From: Desulfovibrionaceae bacterium
GTDB lineage: Bacteria > Desulfobacterota > Desulfovibrionia > Desulfovibrionales > Desulfovibrionaceae
Length of the DNA: 64,000 nucleotides
Reading direction: 5' to 3'
Assembly (NCBI GenBank): GCA_019421865.1
Contig: JAHZEL010000008.1
Location: 1-64,000, forward strand
In this document: positions 16,821-25,695 of the stretch, one piece after another
How the letters are laid out: every line of letters begins with the position of its first letter
Position numbering within the stretch: position 1 is the first letter of the stretch
Program-made: the position numbers and the translations under genes
The notes under the pieces: model-generated
What the model saw: only the letters and a program-made list of their open reading frames with translations
What the model was told of the DNA's origin: nothing
Database searches by the model: none

Positions 16821-17876
16821 ATGGCTTCTCCTTCCCGTCCCCAGCGAATCCAGGTATTCGGCCACAAGAATCCTGATACCGATTCCGTTATTGCCGCCAT
16901 CGCTCTTGCCGAGCTTCAGAATCAGAGAGGCATGCCCTCCAGCCCCAAGATTCAGGGCAGCACGAACCCTGAAACCAACTTCGTCATGCAGCGCTTCAAC
17001 ATCAAGCCTCCGCGCATCATGGAAAGCGTTGCCGGCAGACAGGTGAGTCTGGTGGACTTTTCCGATCTGGCTCAGGCTCCGCAGGGCTTCGACAGCAGCA
17101 CCATCGTGTCCCTTGTCGACCATCACAAGCTCGGCGACGTGACCACGTCCTCCCCGCTGGAAATGTGGGTCTGGCCCGTGGGCTGCAGCAATACCATTCT
17201 GAAGGCCATGTATGACTTCTACGGAGGCTATGTGCCTACGTATCTGGCGGGCGGCATGCTCTGCGCCATTCTTTCCGACACGGTGCTCTTCCGCTCTCCC
17301 ACCACCACCGACGCCGACCGCCGTGCCGCTGCTGAACTGGCGGAAATCGCCGGTGTGGACGACATCATGTCTCTCGGCATGGAAATGTTCCGCGCCAAGT
17401 CCGACCTGCACGACTCCGCCGACAATCTTTTCCAGCGCGACTACAAGGAATTCGAGATCAACGGCCGCAAGGTGGGCATCGGGCAGCTCGAGCTCATGGA
17501 TGCCGGCATGATCGATCCCATCAAGGCGGATCTCTTCAAGGCTGGCCGCAAGCTCCTGGAAAACAACGGCTGCCATACCGTCATGTTCATTGCCACCGAC
17601 ATCATTAAAGAAGGCTCGCAGATGCTGGTCATTTCCCGTGACATCTCCGTCACGGAAAAGGCCTTCCAGGTGACGCTTGATCCCTATAAGATGCCCAAGG
17701 TCCGCAACGTGGCTCCCGCCTATGCCAAGGAGAATTCTTCGGACTACCATGAACACGAAGGCCGTCCCGACGCGCCCTGGGCCGATACGCTGGCCGAAAA
17801 ATGGATGCCCGGCATGATGAGCCGCAAGAAGCAGGTTCTGCCTTTTCTGATGGATGCCTTTAATTCGCTTGACTAA
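16821..17876 (+). CDS. ppaC: Manganese-dependent inorganic pyrophosphatase (DHH family)
   Basis: This family II pyrophosphatase hydrolyses PPi to two phosphates and pulls biosynthetic reactions forward. The protein has 351 residues from the ATG at 16821, which follows GGAG by seven bases. An in-frame ATG 16 codons earlier has no ribosome-binding site. Motifs are FGHKNPDTDSV (metal-binding His and Asp), the DHH-type VDHHKLGD, an ILSDTVLFRSPT metal site, and a C-terminal DHHA2 domain ending in MMSRKKQVLPFL. The gene is enclosed by two nearly identical tRNA-Met genes. The promoter of the second lies partly within its last codons. Confidence 0.95.
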   Translation: MASPSRPQRIQVFGHKNPDTDSVIAAIALAELQNQRGMPSSPKIQGSTNPETNFVMQRFNIKPPRIMESVAGRQVSLVDFSDLAQAPQGFDSSTIVSLVDHHKLGDVTTSSPLEMWVWPVGCSNTILKAMYDFYGGYVPTYLAGGMLCAILSDTVLFRSPTTTDADRRAAAELAEIAGVDDIMSLGMEMFRAKSDLHDSADNLFQRDYKEFEINGRKVGIGQLELMDAGMIDPIKADLFKAGRKLLENNGCHTVMFIATDIIKEGSQMLVISRDISVTEKAFQVTLDPYKMPKVRNVAPAYAKENSSDYHEHEGRPDAPWADTLAEKWMPGMMSRKKQVLPFLMDAFNSLD

Positions 17877-17897
17877 CAGGCGCGATTTATGTATGTT
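17869..17897 (+). promoter_or_regulatory. Promoter of tRNA-Met copy 2, overlapping the ppaC stop
   Basis: TTGACT (17869-17874), a 17-base spacer and TATGTT (17892-17897). The -35 element includes the ppaC stop codon, so the tRNA gene can be transcribed independently. Confidence 0.7.
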
Positions 17898-17907
17898 GCT
17901 TCCCGAT

Positions 17908-17984
17908 GGCAAGGTAGCTCAGTTGGTTAGAGCATACGGTTCATACCCGTAGTGTCGAGAGTTCAAATCTCCCCCTTGCTACCA
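17908..17984 (+). tRNA. tRNA-Met (anticodon CAT), elongator type, copy 2
   Basis: This is a 77-base cloverleaf with encoded CCA, identical to copy 1 except for GGTT in place of GGTC in the D loop. It lies 31 bases after ppaC. Confidence 0.93.
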
Positions 17985-17996
17985 AATGAAAGATCT

Positions 17997-18027
17997 CCCG
18001 GAATTCCCGTGAATTCCGGGATTTTTC
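17997..18027 (+). terminator. Rho-independent terminator after tRNA-Met copy 2
   Basis: A perfect CCCGGAATTC/GAATTCCGGG stem with a CCGT loop is followed by ATTTTT. It ends the ppaC/tRNA-Met unit. Confidence 0.85.
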
Positions 18028-18532
18028 ATTTAATCGCCTCCCGCTCGCCGCGCCGCCGCTTCCCCCTTTCTCTCACTGCTCCTCCACCCCTTGCAGCATC
18101 TACGGCCCGCATGCGCATTCGAAAACAATCCTCCCTTTCCTTGGCGCTCTCTGCCCCTCTCTCTGCCTGACATGTTCTGCCCGGATTGTGAGGCACTTAA
18201 CGTTTCTGCGGCTGCACCCAAACGGCTCATGCGGAAACATGGCCTTCCCTGAAGAAAAGGTGCCGAGCAGAAAGGCCTGATCCGCTTCTGCCGCATGCCT
18301 GCGGAGTTCCGCACTCCTCTCTTCCTGCAGACGACGCAACGCCTCCGCAATTGCCGCATGTCCGAACTTTTTTCCGCTCCAGACAAGTTTTTCTTCTCAC
18401 GAAAATGGACATAGTGAGTGAAATGGGTTATAGCTGAAGGAAACATGTATGCGCCCTGCTCCCTTATAAGGAACATACGTGTTTTCATGAAACAATCTAA
18501 TGGTCTCACTACTACTTCAAGGAGCTTCATTC
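18028..18532. other. Intergenic region upstream of the formate dehydrogenase operon
   Basis: About 500 bases with no convincing gene. The proximal part carries an inverted repeat (18440-18486) ending 46 bases before the fdhA start and the AAGGAG ribosome-binding site at about 18518-18523. A minus-strand open frame across it has no ribosome-binding site and a composition typical of chance frames. Confidence 0.6.
18440..18486 (+). repeat. Inverted repeat upstream of fdhA
   Basis: GAAACATGTATG (18440-18451) pairs with CATACGTGTTTTC (18474-18486) as a 12-base-pair stem with one bulged T and one G-T pair around a 22-base spacer. It could be a regulator operator or a leader RNA hairpin. Confidence 0.55.
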
Positions 18533-21500
18533 ATGGCGTACACACGTAGAAGCTTTCTGAAAATGGTCGGTGCGGGGGCCATGTGCCTTACGCTCGCCCA
18601 TTTAGGATTCGATCTGAAAGAGGCAAAAGCCTACGCCACATCCCTGAAAATTGAAGGAGCGAAGGAAGTCACCACCGTGTGCCCCTTCTGCGCCGTGTGC
18701 TGTCAGGTCATCGCGTATGTGAAGGACGGCAAGCTCATCTCCACGGAAGGCGATCCCGACTTCCCCGTCAACGAAGGCAGCCTCTGTGCCAAGGGCGCAG
18801 CCCTTTTCACCATGTATACCGGCGAACATCGCCTTACCAAACCCATGTACCGCGCTCCCTACAGCAACAAATGGGAAGAGAAGGACTGGGACTGGACGCT
18901 GCAGCAGATCGCACGCCGCGTAAAAACGGCGCGAGACAAAGACTTCATCGTGAAAAACGCCAAGGGGCAGACCGTCAACAGGCTTGAAACCGTGTTTTGC
19001 ATGGGCACGTCTCACGCCTCCAACGAAGAGTGCGCCGTCATTCATCAGGCGATGCGTGGCCTGGGGGTCGTTCATATCGACCACCAGGCGCGTGTCTGAC
19101 ACAGCCCGACTGTACCGGCTCTGGCAGAGTCGTTCGGACGTGGGGCTATGACGAATCACTGGATCGACATCAAGAACGCTGATGCCATCCTGATTATGGG
19201 CAGCAATGCTGCAGAACATCATCCCGTATCCTTCAAGTGGATCATGCGGGCCAAAGACGCCGGGGCGACACTCATGCACGTCGACCCCAAGTTCTCCCGC
19301 ACGTCGGCACGGTGCGATTTCCATGTGCCCATCCGCTCAGGTACGGACATCGCCTTCCTCGGAGGCATGATCAACTACATCATCGAATCGGGCAGCTGGT
19401 TCAAGGACTATGTGGTGAACTACACCAACGCCACGTATGTGCTGGACGATTCGTATGAATTCAAGGACGGTCTCTTCAGCGGCTACAACGCCGACAAGAG
19501 AACCTACGACCGCTCTTCCTGGGCCTTCAAGCGCGACGAGAAGGGAGCACCCGTGCGCGACTTCACGCTCAAGGATGAGAGATGCGTATTCAACGTGATG
19601 GCAAAGCACTACTCCCGCTACACGCTGGACAAGGTGTCCGCCATTACGGGCGTGTCCGAAGAAAACCTTATGAAGGTGTACAAGACCTTCTGCGCCACAG
19701 GAAAGCCGGACAAGGCCGGAACCATCCTGTACGCCATCGGCTGGACTCAGCATACCGTGGGCGTGCAGAACATCCGTGCTTCGGCCATCATTCAGCTTCT
19801 TCTGGGCAACATCGGCGTGGCCGGCGGCGGCATCAACGCGCTGCGCGGCGAACCGAACGTGCAGGGATCCACGGACCATGCGCTGCTCTACCACAACCTT
19901 CCCGGCTATCACAACGCCCCCCTTGCACAGTGGCAGACGCTGGAAGAATACAACAAGGCGAACACTCCCGTCACGCACATTGAAAACAGCGCCAACTGGT
20001 GGGGCAACAGACCCAAGTATGTGGTCAGTCTGCTCAAGGGCTGGTTCGGCGATGCGGCCACGGCGGAAAACGACTTCTGCTACGGCTGGCTGCCCAAGTG
20101 CGAGGACGGCGAGGACTATTCCTACATGTACGCCATGGACCGCATGCTCAACGACAAGATGCGCGGCGGCTTCATTTTCGGCGTGAACCCCATGAACAGC
20201 TTCCCCAACACCAACAAGATGCGCGCCGCTCTGGACCATCTGGACTGGCTGGTGGTGGCGGAACTGCACAACTCCGAAACCTCGGACAACTGGCATCGCC
20301 CGGGCGTGGATCCCTACAGCAAAAAGACGGAAGTCTTCCTGCTGCCCTCCGCGCATCGTGTGGAAAAGGAAGGAACCATCAGCAACAGCGGCCGCTGGCT
20401 GCAGTGGTTCGACAAGGCTGTGGAACCCGCGGGTGAAGCCCGCTGCTTCGGCGACATCTACGTACCGCTCATCAACACCATCAGAGCGCTGTACGAGAAG
20501 GAAGGCGGAACCTTCCCCGACCCGCTTCTGAAAATGAACTGGGCCGAAAAGTTCGACGCCTCCGACTGGGCGAAGCGCATCAACGGCTTCTTCTGCAAGG
20601 ACACCACGATCGACGGCAAGACCTACAAGCGCGGTCAGCTGGTTCCGGCTTTCGGCAACCTGCAGGCCGACGGCTCCACCTCTTCGCTCAACTGGCTGTA
20701 CACCGGCAGCTGGACGGAAGAGGAAGGCAACAAGTCCAAGCGTCGTGATCCCAGCCAGACGGAAATGCAGGCCAAGATCGGCATCTACCCCAACTGGTCG
20801 TGGTGCTGGCCCGTGAACCGCCGCATTCTGTACAACCGCGCTTCCGTGGACCTTCAGGGCAAGCCTTGGAATCCCGACAAGGCGGTCATCGAATGGAAGG
20901 ACGGCGCATGGGTGGGCGACGTGCCCGACGGCCCGTGGCCTCCCATGGCGGATGAGAAGAACGGACGCCTGCCCTTCATCATGAACACCGACGGCGCAGG
21001 TCAGCTGTTCGGTCCGGGACGTCTCGACGGCCCCTTCCCCGAACACTATGAGCCTGCCGAGTCGCCCGTGGCTTCGCATCCCTTCTCCAGTCAGCTCACT
21101 TCGCCCTGCTTCAAGTTCCATGAGAGCGAGTTCGACAAGTTCGCCGCTCCCGCCGATCCGCGCTACCCCATCGTGCTGACCACCTACAGCATGACGGAAC
21201 ACTGGTGCGGCGGCGGCGAAACCCGCAACGTGCCGAACCTGCTCGAGGCCGAACCGCAGCTTTATGTGGAAATGAGCCACGAACTTGCCAGGGAAAAGGG
21301 TATCAAGAATGGTGACGGCGTCATCATCGAAAGTGCCCGCGGACAGGTGGAAGCCATTGCCATGGTCACCATCCGCCTGCGGCCCTTCACCATCATGGGC
21401 AAGACCGTCCATCTCATAGGCATGCCGTTCGCCTATGGCTGGACGACTCCCGGCTGCGGCGATTCCACGAACCGCCTCACCGTGACCGCCTATGACCCCA

Positions 21501-21574
21501 ACACCACCATTCCTGAAACCAAGGCCTGCTGCGTGAACATCCGCAAGGCTGGCAAGCTGACCGAAATAGCCTGA
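18533..21574 (+). CDS. fdhA: Formate dehydrogenase catalytic (alpha) subunit, selenocysteine-containing
   Basis: FdhA oxidises formate to CO2 in the periplasm using a bis-pterin Mo or W cofactor and selenocysteine. Residues 4-9 (TRRSFLK region) form a twin-arginine signal. Cys50, Cys53, Cys57 and Cys85 bind a [4Fe-4S] cluster. The in-frame TGA at 19097-19099 (residue 189) lies in DHQARV-Sec-HSPTV, the position and context of Sec in E. coli FdnG, and a SECIS-like hairpin follows. Including Sec the product is 1,013 residues, the usual size. The start is fixed by AAGGAG ahead of MAYTRRSF. The gene heads the operon with fdhB, fdhE and the cytochrome. Confidence 0.96.
19107..19132 (+). promoter_or_regulatory. 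SECIS-like hairpin directing selenocysteine at the fdhA TGA
   Basis: CGACT (19107-19111) pairs with AGTCG (19128-19132). An inner T-A and two C-G pairs surround a GGCTCT apical loop that starts 17 bases after the TGA. This spacing and a GG-U-U-type loop fit bacterial SECIS elements read by SelB. Confidence 0.7.
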
Positions 21575-21620
21575 TTCAGGCGGGGCGCGCCGTCAGGGCG
21601 CGCCCCTCAAGGAGTACGCG

Positions 21621-22280
21621 ATGCCTAAAGCATTTCTTATAGACACAACCAGGTGTACGGCGTGCCGCGGCTGCCAGATCGCCTGCAAGGAATGGCACAA
21701 CCTGCCCGCCAATGTGACGAAGCAGCGGGGTTCCCATCAGAATCCCCCGGATCTCAATCCGAACAATCTCAAGATCGTGCGCTTCCATGAGCATTTCGAC
21801 GAGAAAGGCAATGTGGTCTGGAACTTCTTCCCCGATCAGTGCCGCCACTGCCTGACGCCGATCTGCGTGGATCTGGCCGAAGGCGCCGTGCCCGGCTCCA
21901 TGATTCAGGACAAGAAGACCGGCGCCGTGCTCGTCACCGAAAAGTGCAAGCAGCTTTCCGAGGCCGACATCAAAACCATCATAGCCGCCTGCCCGTACAA
22001 TATCCCCCGGTACAACGAGCAGACCAAAATGCTCACCAAGTGCGACATGTGCATCGACCGCGTTTCCGCGGGCCTGCAGCCCATGTGCGTGAAGACCTGC
22101 CCCACGGGCGCCATGGTGTTCGGCGAACGTGCCGAAGTGCTGGAAGAGGCGCAGAAGCGCCTTGCCCGCATCAAGGAACGCCACCCCAAGGCAAGGCTCG
22201 TGGATACGGAAGAGGTCAGCGTTATCTACCTGCTGGCGGAAGAACCGAAATTCTATCACGAATTCGCAAGCTTCGGCTAG
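21621..22280 (+). CDS. fdhB: Formate dehydrogenase iron-sulfur (beta) subunit
   Basis: This 219-residue ferredoxin-type electron-transfer subunit has four cysteine clusters for [4Fe-4S] centres: CTACRGCQIAC at 12-22, CRHCLTPIC near 75, CPYN after IIAAC near 125, and CDMCIDR...CVKTCPTGA around 142-162. This is the pattern of the beta subunit of periplasmic formate dehydrogenases. It lacks a signal peptide and is probably exported with the Tat-dependent alpha subunit. It passes electrons from FdhA toward the cytochrome encoded two genes on. AAGGAG precedes the ATG, 46 bases after fdhA. Confidence 0.95.
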   Translation: MPKAFLIDTTRCTACRGCQIACKEWHNLPANVTKQRGSHQNPPDLNPNNLKIVRFHEHFDEKGNVVWNFFPDQCRHCLTPICVDLAEGAVPGSMIQDKKTGAVLVTEKCKQLSEADIKTIIAACPYNIPRYNEQTKMLTKCDMCIDRVSAGLQPMCVKTCPTGAMVFGERAEVLEEAQKRLARIKERHPKARLVDTEEVSVIYLLAEEPKFYHEFASFG

Positions 22281-22286
22281 CAGCGG

Positions 22287-22319
22287 GCCGGAGCGGCGCC
22301 TGAATGGAACCGCTCCGGC
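22287..22319 (+). repeat. Strong intercistronic hairpin between fdhB and fdhE
   Basis: GCCGGAGCGG pairs perfectly with CCGCTCCGGC across a 13-base loop, starting six bases after the fdhB stop. There is no T run. It may stabilise the upstream fdhAB mRNA and lower expression of the maturation gene fdhE. Confidence 0.6.
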
Positions 22320-22402
22320 GCCCTTCGGGACAACGATATCCCGTTCTTTTGCCTTACCTTCCACAGGCGGAGCAGTCCGCTTCCAGCTTCTCAGGAGCCA
22401 CC

Positions 22403-23326
22403 ATGTCAGAATCCCGTCAGACCGTTTCGGAAACCCTTGCCGGCATCGCTGAACGCCGACCGGTGCTTCAGCCGATACTGAACGCGTTCCAGCCTCTTCT
22501 CGAGGCCCGGGCAACGCTGCCGGAAACGCTTTCCCCCATGCTTGAGGAAAGCGGCTTCTCCCTGCCGCCGTGGCGTCAGGAAAGAGCGCAGCAGGGCGTT
22601 CCGCTGATGGCGGGAGCCTCTCTCACGGGACTCTTTCCCCTGCTGGAAAAATCCGCACAGGAACTTCTGCCCCTGCTGACGAGGCTTCCCGGTCTGGCCG
22701 AACATGCCGATGCGCTGGACAAGCTTTTCCATGAAGAGGCGGCTTCGCTGAAAGGCGCCGATGCCCTGCTCACCGGCCATGAAGCCTCGCTGGAGGACAT
22801 GGCCAAGGACACGGGCATTCCGGTCCCCGTGCTGCTGTTCGTGCTGGAAACCGTTCTCGGCCCCGTCATCCGCACGCTGGCGGCGCATTACGACGCCCCG
22901 TGGGATGCCAGACCTTCCTCCTGGATGCAGGGCTTCTGCCCCGTATGCGGAAGTTTTCCGTCCATAGGCTATCTCGACAAGCGCGTCTTTGACGAAAAGA
23001 ACGCCTTCCTGGCCGGAGGCGGAGGAAAGAAGCATCTGCACTGTTCCCTCTGCGGCACGGAATGGCATTTCAGGCGCGGAGCCTGCCCCTCCTGCGGAAA
23101 GGAAGGCTCCGGCATCATGGAATTCCTCAGGGAAAGCGAGAACGCCAACGGAGAACGCATCGACTGGTGCACCCAGTGCAAGAGCTACTGCCCCACCATA
23201 GATCTGCGGGAGCGCGGCAGTGTTCCCGACATGGATGCCATGGCGCTGGGCATGATGTACATGGATATCGTTGCCGCCCAGAAGGGCCTGATACCGCTCA
23301 AACCTTCATTCTGGAATCAGTTCTAA
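22403..23326 (+). CDS. fdhE: Formate dehydrogenase accessory protein FdhE
   Basis: FdhE is a cytoplasmic metal-binding protein needed to activate formate dehydrogenase. It has 307 residues from the ATG at 22403, which follows AGGAG. The N-terminal half is helical. The C-terminal half has the paired CxxC rubredoxin-like motifs of the family: CPVCGS, CSLCGTEW, CPSCGKEG, and CTQCKSYC near residue 263. Its place between the structural genes fits its role in maturing the complex. Confidence 0.95.
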   Translation: MSESRQTVSETLAGIAERRPVLQPILNAFQPLLEARATLPETLSPMLEESGFSLPPWRQERAQQGVPLMAGASLTGLFPLLEKSAQELLPLLTRLPGLAEHADALDKLFHEEAASLKGADALLTGHEASLEDMAKDTGIPVPVLLFVLETVLGPVIRTLAAHYDAPWDARPSSWMQGFCPVCGSFPSIGYLDKRVFDEKNAFLAGGGGKKHLHCSLCGTEWHFRRGACPSCGKEGSGIMEFLRESENANGERIDWCTQCKSYCPTIDLRERGSVPDMDAMALGMMYMDIVAAQKGLIPLKPSFWNQF

Positions 23327-23371
23327 GCCAATGCCTCAGGGCATTTCCCCTTATCTACCGGGAGACAGCGC

Positions 23372-23818
23372 ATGAAACCGCTTTTTATCCTTACCATTCT
23401 TCTCTCCCTGGCCTGGTGTACTCCGGCCGAGGCACAGAACTTCAGGGAAAAGATCAAGTTTCCGACCAATCCCATCGTTCTCGGCGGTGAAGAATCTCCC
23501 CGCATGGCGGTCACATTCAACCACAGTTCCCATGCCGGCGTAGCCTGCGATACCTGCCACCACAAGCCGCGCTGCGCTATCTGTCACTACAGCCCCTCGG
23601 AAGAAAAGTCGCCCTATGCCTCCTGCAGCTCCAACGCCGGATGCCACAACATTCAGGGCAGAAGCAGCGAGCCGGAAAGCCGCTTCATGGCCTTCCACAG
23701 CCGTGACTCCAAGCGTTCCTGCTTCGGCTGCCACCGTTCGCTGAGCGCGGAACATCCCGAATTCCAGGGCTGCCGTCCCTGCCATCCCCAGAATCCTCAG
23801 GCAGACGCGGAAAAGTAA
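23372..23818 (+). CDS. fdhC: Periplasmic c3-type multihaem cytochrome of formate dehydrogenase
   Basis: This 148-residue protein has a signal peptide (cleavage likely after AEA at 19-21) and several c-type haem sites: CDTCH 59-63, CAICH 68-72, an atypical CSSNAGCH 85-92, CFGCH 117-121 and CRPCH 134-138. FNHSSH (49-54) can supply axial histidines. The order alpha, beta, FdhE, cytochrome is that of D. vulgaris DVU2812-2809 (recalled), where the cytochrome is the third subunit of the FdhABC3 complex. It would carry electrons to the periplasmic cytochrome c3 pool. The symbol follows that usage. Confidence 0.88.
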   Translation: MKPLFILTILLSLAWCTPAEAQNFREKIKFPTNPIVLGGEESPRMAVTFNHSSHAGVACDTCHHKPRCAICHYSPSEEKSPYASCSSNAGCHNIQGRSSEPESRFMAFHSRDSKRSCFGCHRSLSAEHPEFQGCRPCHPQNPQADAEK

Positions 23819-23843
23819 TCTCTCATCCCGTTCTGTCTCAAGC

Positions 23844-23882
23844 GCCCCGGCCGGAACTTCTCCTGCCGGGGCTTATTTTTTC
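23844..23882 (+). terminator. Rho-independent terminator of the formate dehydrogenase operon
   Basis: A perfect GCCCCGGC/GCCGGGGC stem with a 13-base loop is followed by TTATTTTTT, 26 bases after the cytochrome stop. Confidence 0.9.
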
Positions 23883-24475
23883 AACAACAACTTGAAAGAC
23901 CGCGGTGAACACTCCCAACCTTCACGGACTGCTCCGCGTGAGGCGAATTCTGCGGGCTGCCCGCCTCCCCAAAAAGAACTAAGAAATATCCCGCGTTCAG
24001 CAAAAGTGGTGCTGCACACCGCCGTGGTTCCCCCTGTGCGGCAGAGCCAGCCGATACCAGCCTCTTCTCTAAAATACTGATGCGACGGCATGCCTCGCCG
24101 CTCAGTCGATCCTGTGACGCCGACAATTTCGAAGAAGGCGAACGCTCCCGGGACATAAAAAAGAAGGCTCAGGGGGCACAATGCCTTTCCTGGATTCTCG
24201 CAATCAGTCCCCACATACCGAGGCTGTACACAGGGCATGACGAAAAAACGTCTTTTTCCTGGTAAGCAATCATACGCAGTTCCAAAAAAACGACCGCCCA
24301 AACCAAAACTTCATCGAAGAAAATCCGCCGGCAGGTGCGCCGGAGCCTGCCCGCCGTATCTCCAAAGCAGCCTTTCCAACTTTCTCCAGGCATGCAGAGC
24401 CGAACGCCGCTTCTTCAATGGGGGACACCATCCTCTTTCGCGCGTCCCGGAGCTCTCTGCCATGAGCGCATTAAA
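23883..24475. other. Gene-poor region before tRNA-Phe
   Basis: About 590 bases with several overlapping short open frames on both strands. None has a ribosome-binding site, conserved motif or signal peptide. I see no RNA gene or repeat here. Confidence 0.5.
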
Positions 24476-24504
24476 CAAAAAAAGGGCCGCACTCATGCGG
24501 CCCT
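24476..24504 (-). terminator. Rho-independent terminator after tRNA-Phe
   Basis: On the minus strand AGGGCCGC/GCGGCCCT with a six-base loop is followed by seven T, ten bases past the tRNA end. Confidence 0.85.
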
Positions 24505-24513
24505 GAAATTCGG

Positions 24514-24589
24514 TGGTGCCGAGGGACAGAATCGAACTGCCCACACGGGGATTTTCAGTCCCCTGCTCTACCAACTGAGCTACCTCGGC
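24514..24589 (-). tRNA. tRNA-Phe (anticodon GAA)
   Basis: This is a 76-base cloverleaf on the minus strand with encoded CCA. The acceptor GCCGAGG pairs with CCTCGGC, and the anticodon loop is CTGAAAA within a GGGGA/TCCCC stem. Confidence 0.96.
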
Positions 24590-24601
24590 ATAACGAAGGT
24601 T

Positions 24602-24630
24602 AATATACTTCAATCAGTGACGATTGGCAA
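24602..24630 (-). promoter_or_regulatory. Promoter of tRNA-Phe
   Basis: On the minus strand there is a -35 TTGCCA (24625-24630), a 17-base spacer and a -10 TATATT (24602-24607), placed directly ahead of the tRNA. Confidence 0.78.
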
Positions 24631-24673
24631 GCACTTTTTTCAAATTTCGCCTTTTTCGTTCCCTACGGGCATC

Positions 24674-25648
24674 CTATTCCGTAAGATTCCCCGGCCCCTT
24701 CGGCATGGAGGCCTCGGCAATGCGAACCTTGTAGTCGCTCGCTTCGGCGGGGGGATTCACAAAAATAACGGTGAACGGCACTTCATTGCCGGGAAGAACG
24801 TTCGTGTTGGCTTCAACAATGTCCAGCTTGTTGTTGAGCGCCTTGTCCAGCTCTTCCTTGTCCAGGAGTTCCAGCTGGAAAGAACTCATGCTGTTTCCGG
24901 CAAGCTGCTGCTGAGAGGCCAGCATGGTGCCGTTGGCATCATAAAGTTCGGCTTCAAGCCGGATGAGTTCACGGGGCGTGGGGAAGTTGTTCTTGACCTT
25001 GCCCTCAATGACCACCAGCGTGCCCACCTTTTCATTCTTGATCTGATACTGGCGCACATCGCGCAGTTCCAGCTGACTCACCATCGAAACAGGTTCGGAC
25101 GGATCCGCCAGCTCGAGCCCCAGGTACGGAGCCACCAGCCCCTTCAGACCGTCCAGATAATGCGTATTCTCCCACATCCAGCCGCATCCGGCTGCCAGTG
25201 CAAGGCAGAAAACAAAGCTCATAAGCCGCGGCAGAACGGAACTCTTCTTTTTCGGCATCTCCAGTCCGCCGAAAGCATCCGCACCGTCCAGGCTCAGACC
25301 CGGATCCTTCCGTCTTTCCGAGGAGTGCTCTCTTTTTCCGTAAGGATCGTCCAGAGACAGGGCGAGACCGCCGGAAGAAGAACTTCCACGACCAAGGGAA
25401 AGCCCGCCTTCATCGGCCGCCTCAAACGTTGTCCGACGATCGGAAGCCCCGGAAAGATCCAGGCCTCCGTCCCGGGGAACGTCTCTATGCTCCGTCTCGC
25501 GCAGATGCAGACCGGAAGCCGGAGCTCCATCATCCAGAGAAAGCGTGAAGATATGACGGCAGACCGAACAGCGAAGCTTGGCTCCGGGCCTTACCTTTTC
25601 ATCGGGCAGACGATAGACCGTATTGCACTGGGGGCAGGTAACATTCAT
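24674..25648 (-). CDS. MJ0042-type zinc-ribbon membrane protein (DUF3426-like)
   Basis: This protein has 324 residues from the ATG at 25648, which follows GGAG. It begins with a zinc ribbon, MNVTCPQCNTVYRLPDEK with CSVC about 20 residues later (CxxC twice). A long Ser/Gly/Asp-rich linker follows, then one transmembrane helix at about 150-170, and a C-terminal domain of about 150 residues with a DUF3426-like beta-rich pattern (VVIEGKVKNNFPTPRELIRL). Such proteins occur near housekeeping genes in Proteobacteria without an assigned role. It is last in a minus-strand operon with hpt and a thioredoxin-like gene. Confidence 0.8.
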   Translation of the reverse strand: MNVTCPQCNTVYRLPDEKVRPGAKLRCSVCRHIFTLSLDDGAPASGLHLRETEHRDVPRDGGLDLSGASDRRTTFEAADEGGLSLGRGSSSSGGLALSLDDPYGKREHSSERRKDPGLSLDGADAFGGLEMPKKKSSVLPRLMSFVFCLALAAGCGWMWENTHYLDGLKGLVAPYLGLELADPSEPVSMVSQLELRDVRQYQIKNEKVGTLVVIEGKVKNNFPTPRELIRLEAELYDANGTMLASQQQLAGNSMSSFQLELLDKEELDKALNNKLDIVEANTNVLPGNEVPFTVIFVNPPAEASDYKVRIAEASMPKGPGNLTE

Positions 25649-25695
25649 GAAGCATTCTCCATCAGTATATGCACCGAGACCATACACCGCCTGCG

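Noticed and set aside
18030..18530. Minus-strand open frame of about 166 codons upstream of fdhA
   Set aside because: No ribosome-binding site, Arg/Cys/Ser-rich chance composition, and it covers the fdhA regulatory region.
18533..19099. Premature stop splitting formate dehydrogenase into two genes
   Set aside because: The TGA lies at the conserved selenocysteine position, is followed by a SECIS-like hairpin, and the reading frame continues without a shift.
19337..21412. Long open frame on the minus strand opposite fdhA
   Set aside because: Antisense shadow of the formate dehydrogenase gene, with no start signal or domain.
23873..24301. Minus-strand open frame after the formate dehydrogenase operon
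   Set aside because: It begins in a gene-poor stretch, lacks a ribosome-binding site, and runs into the operon terminator.
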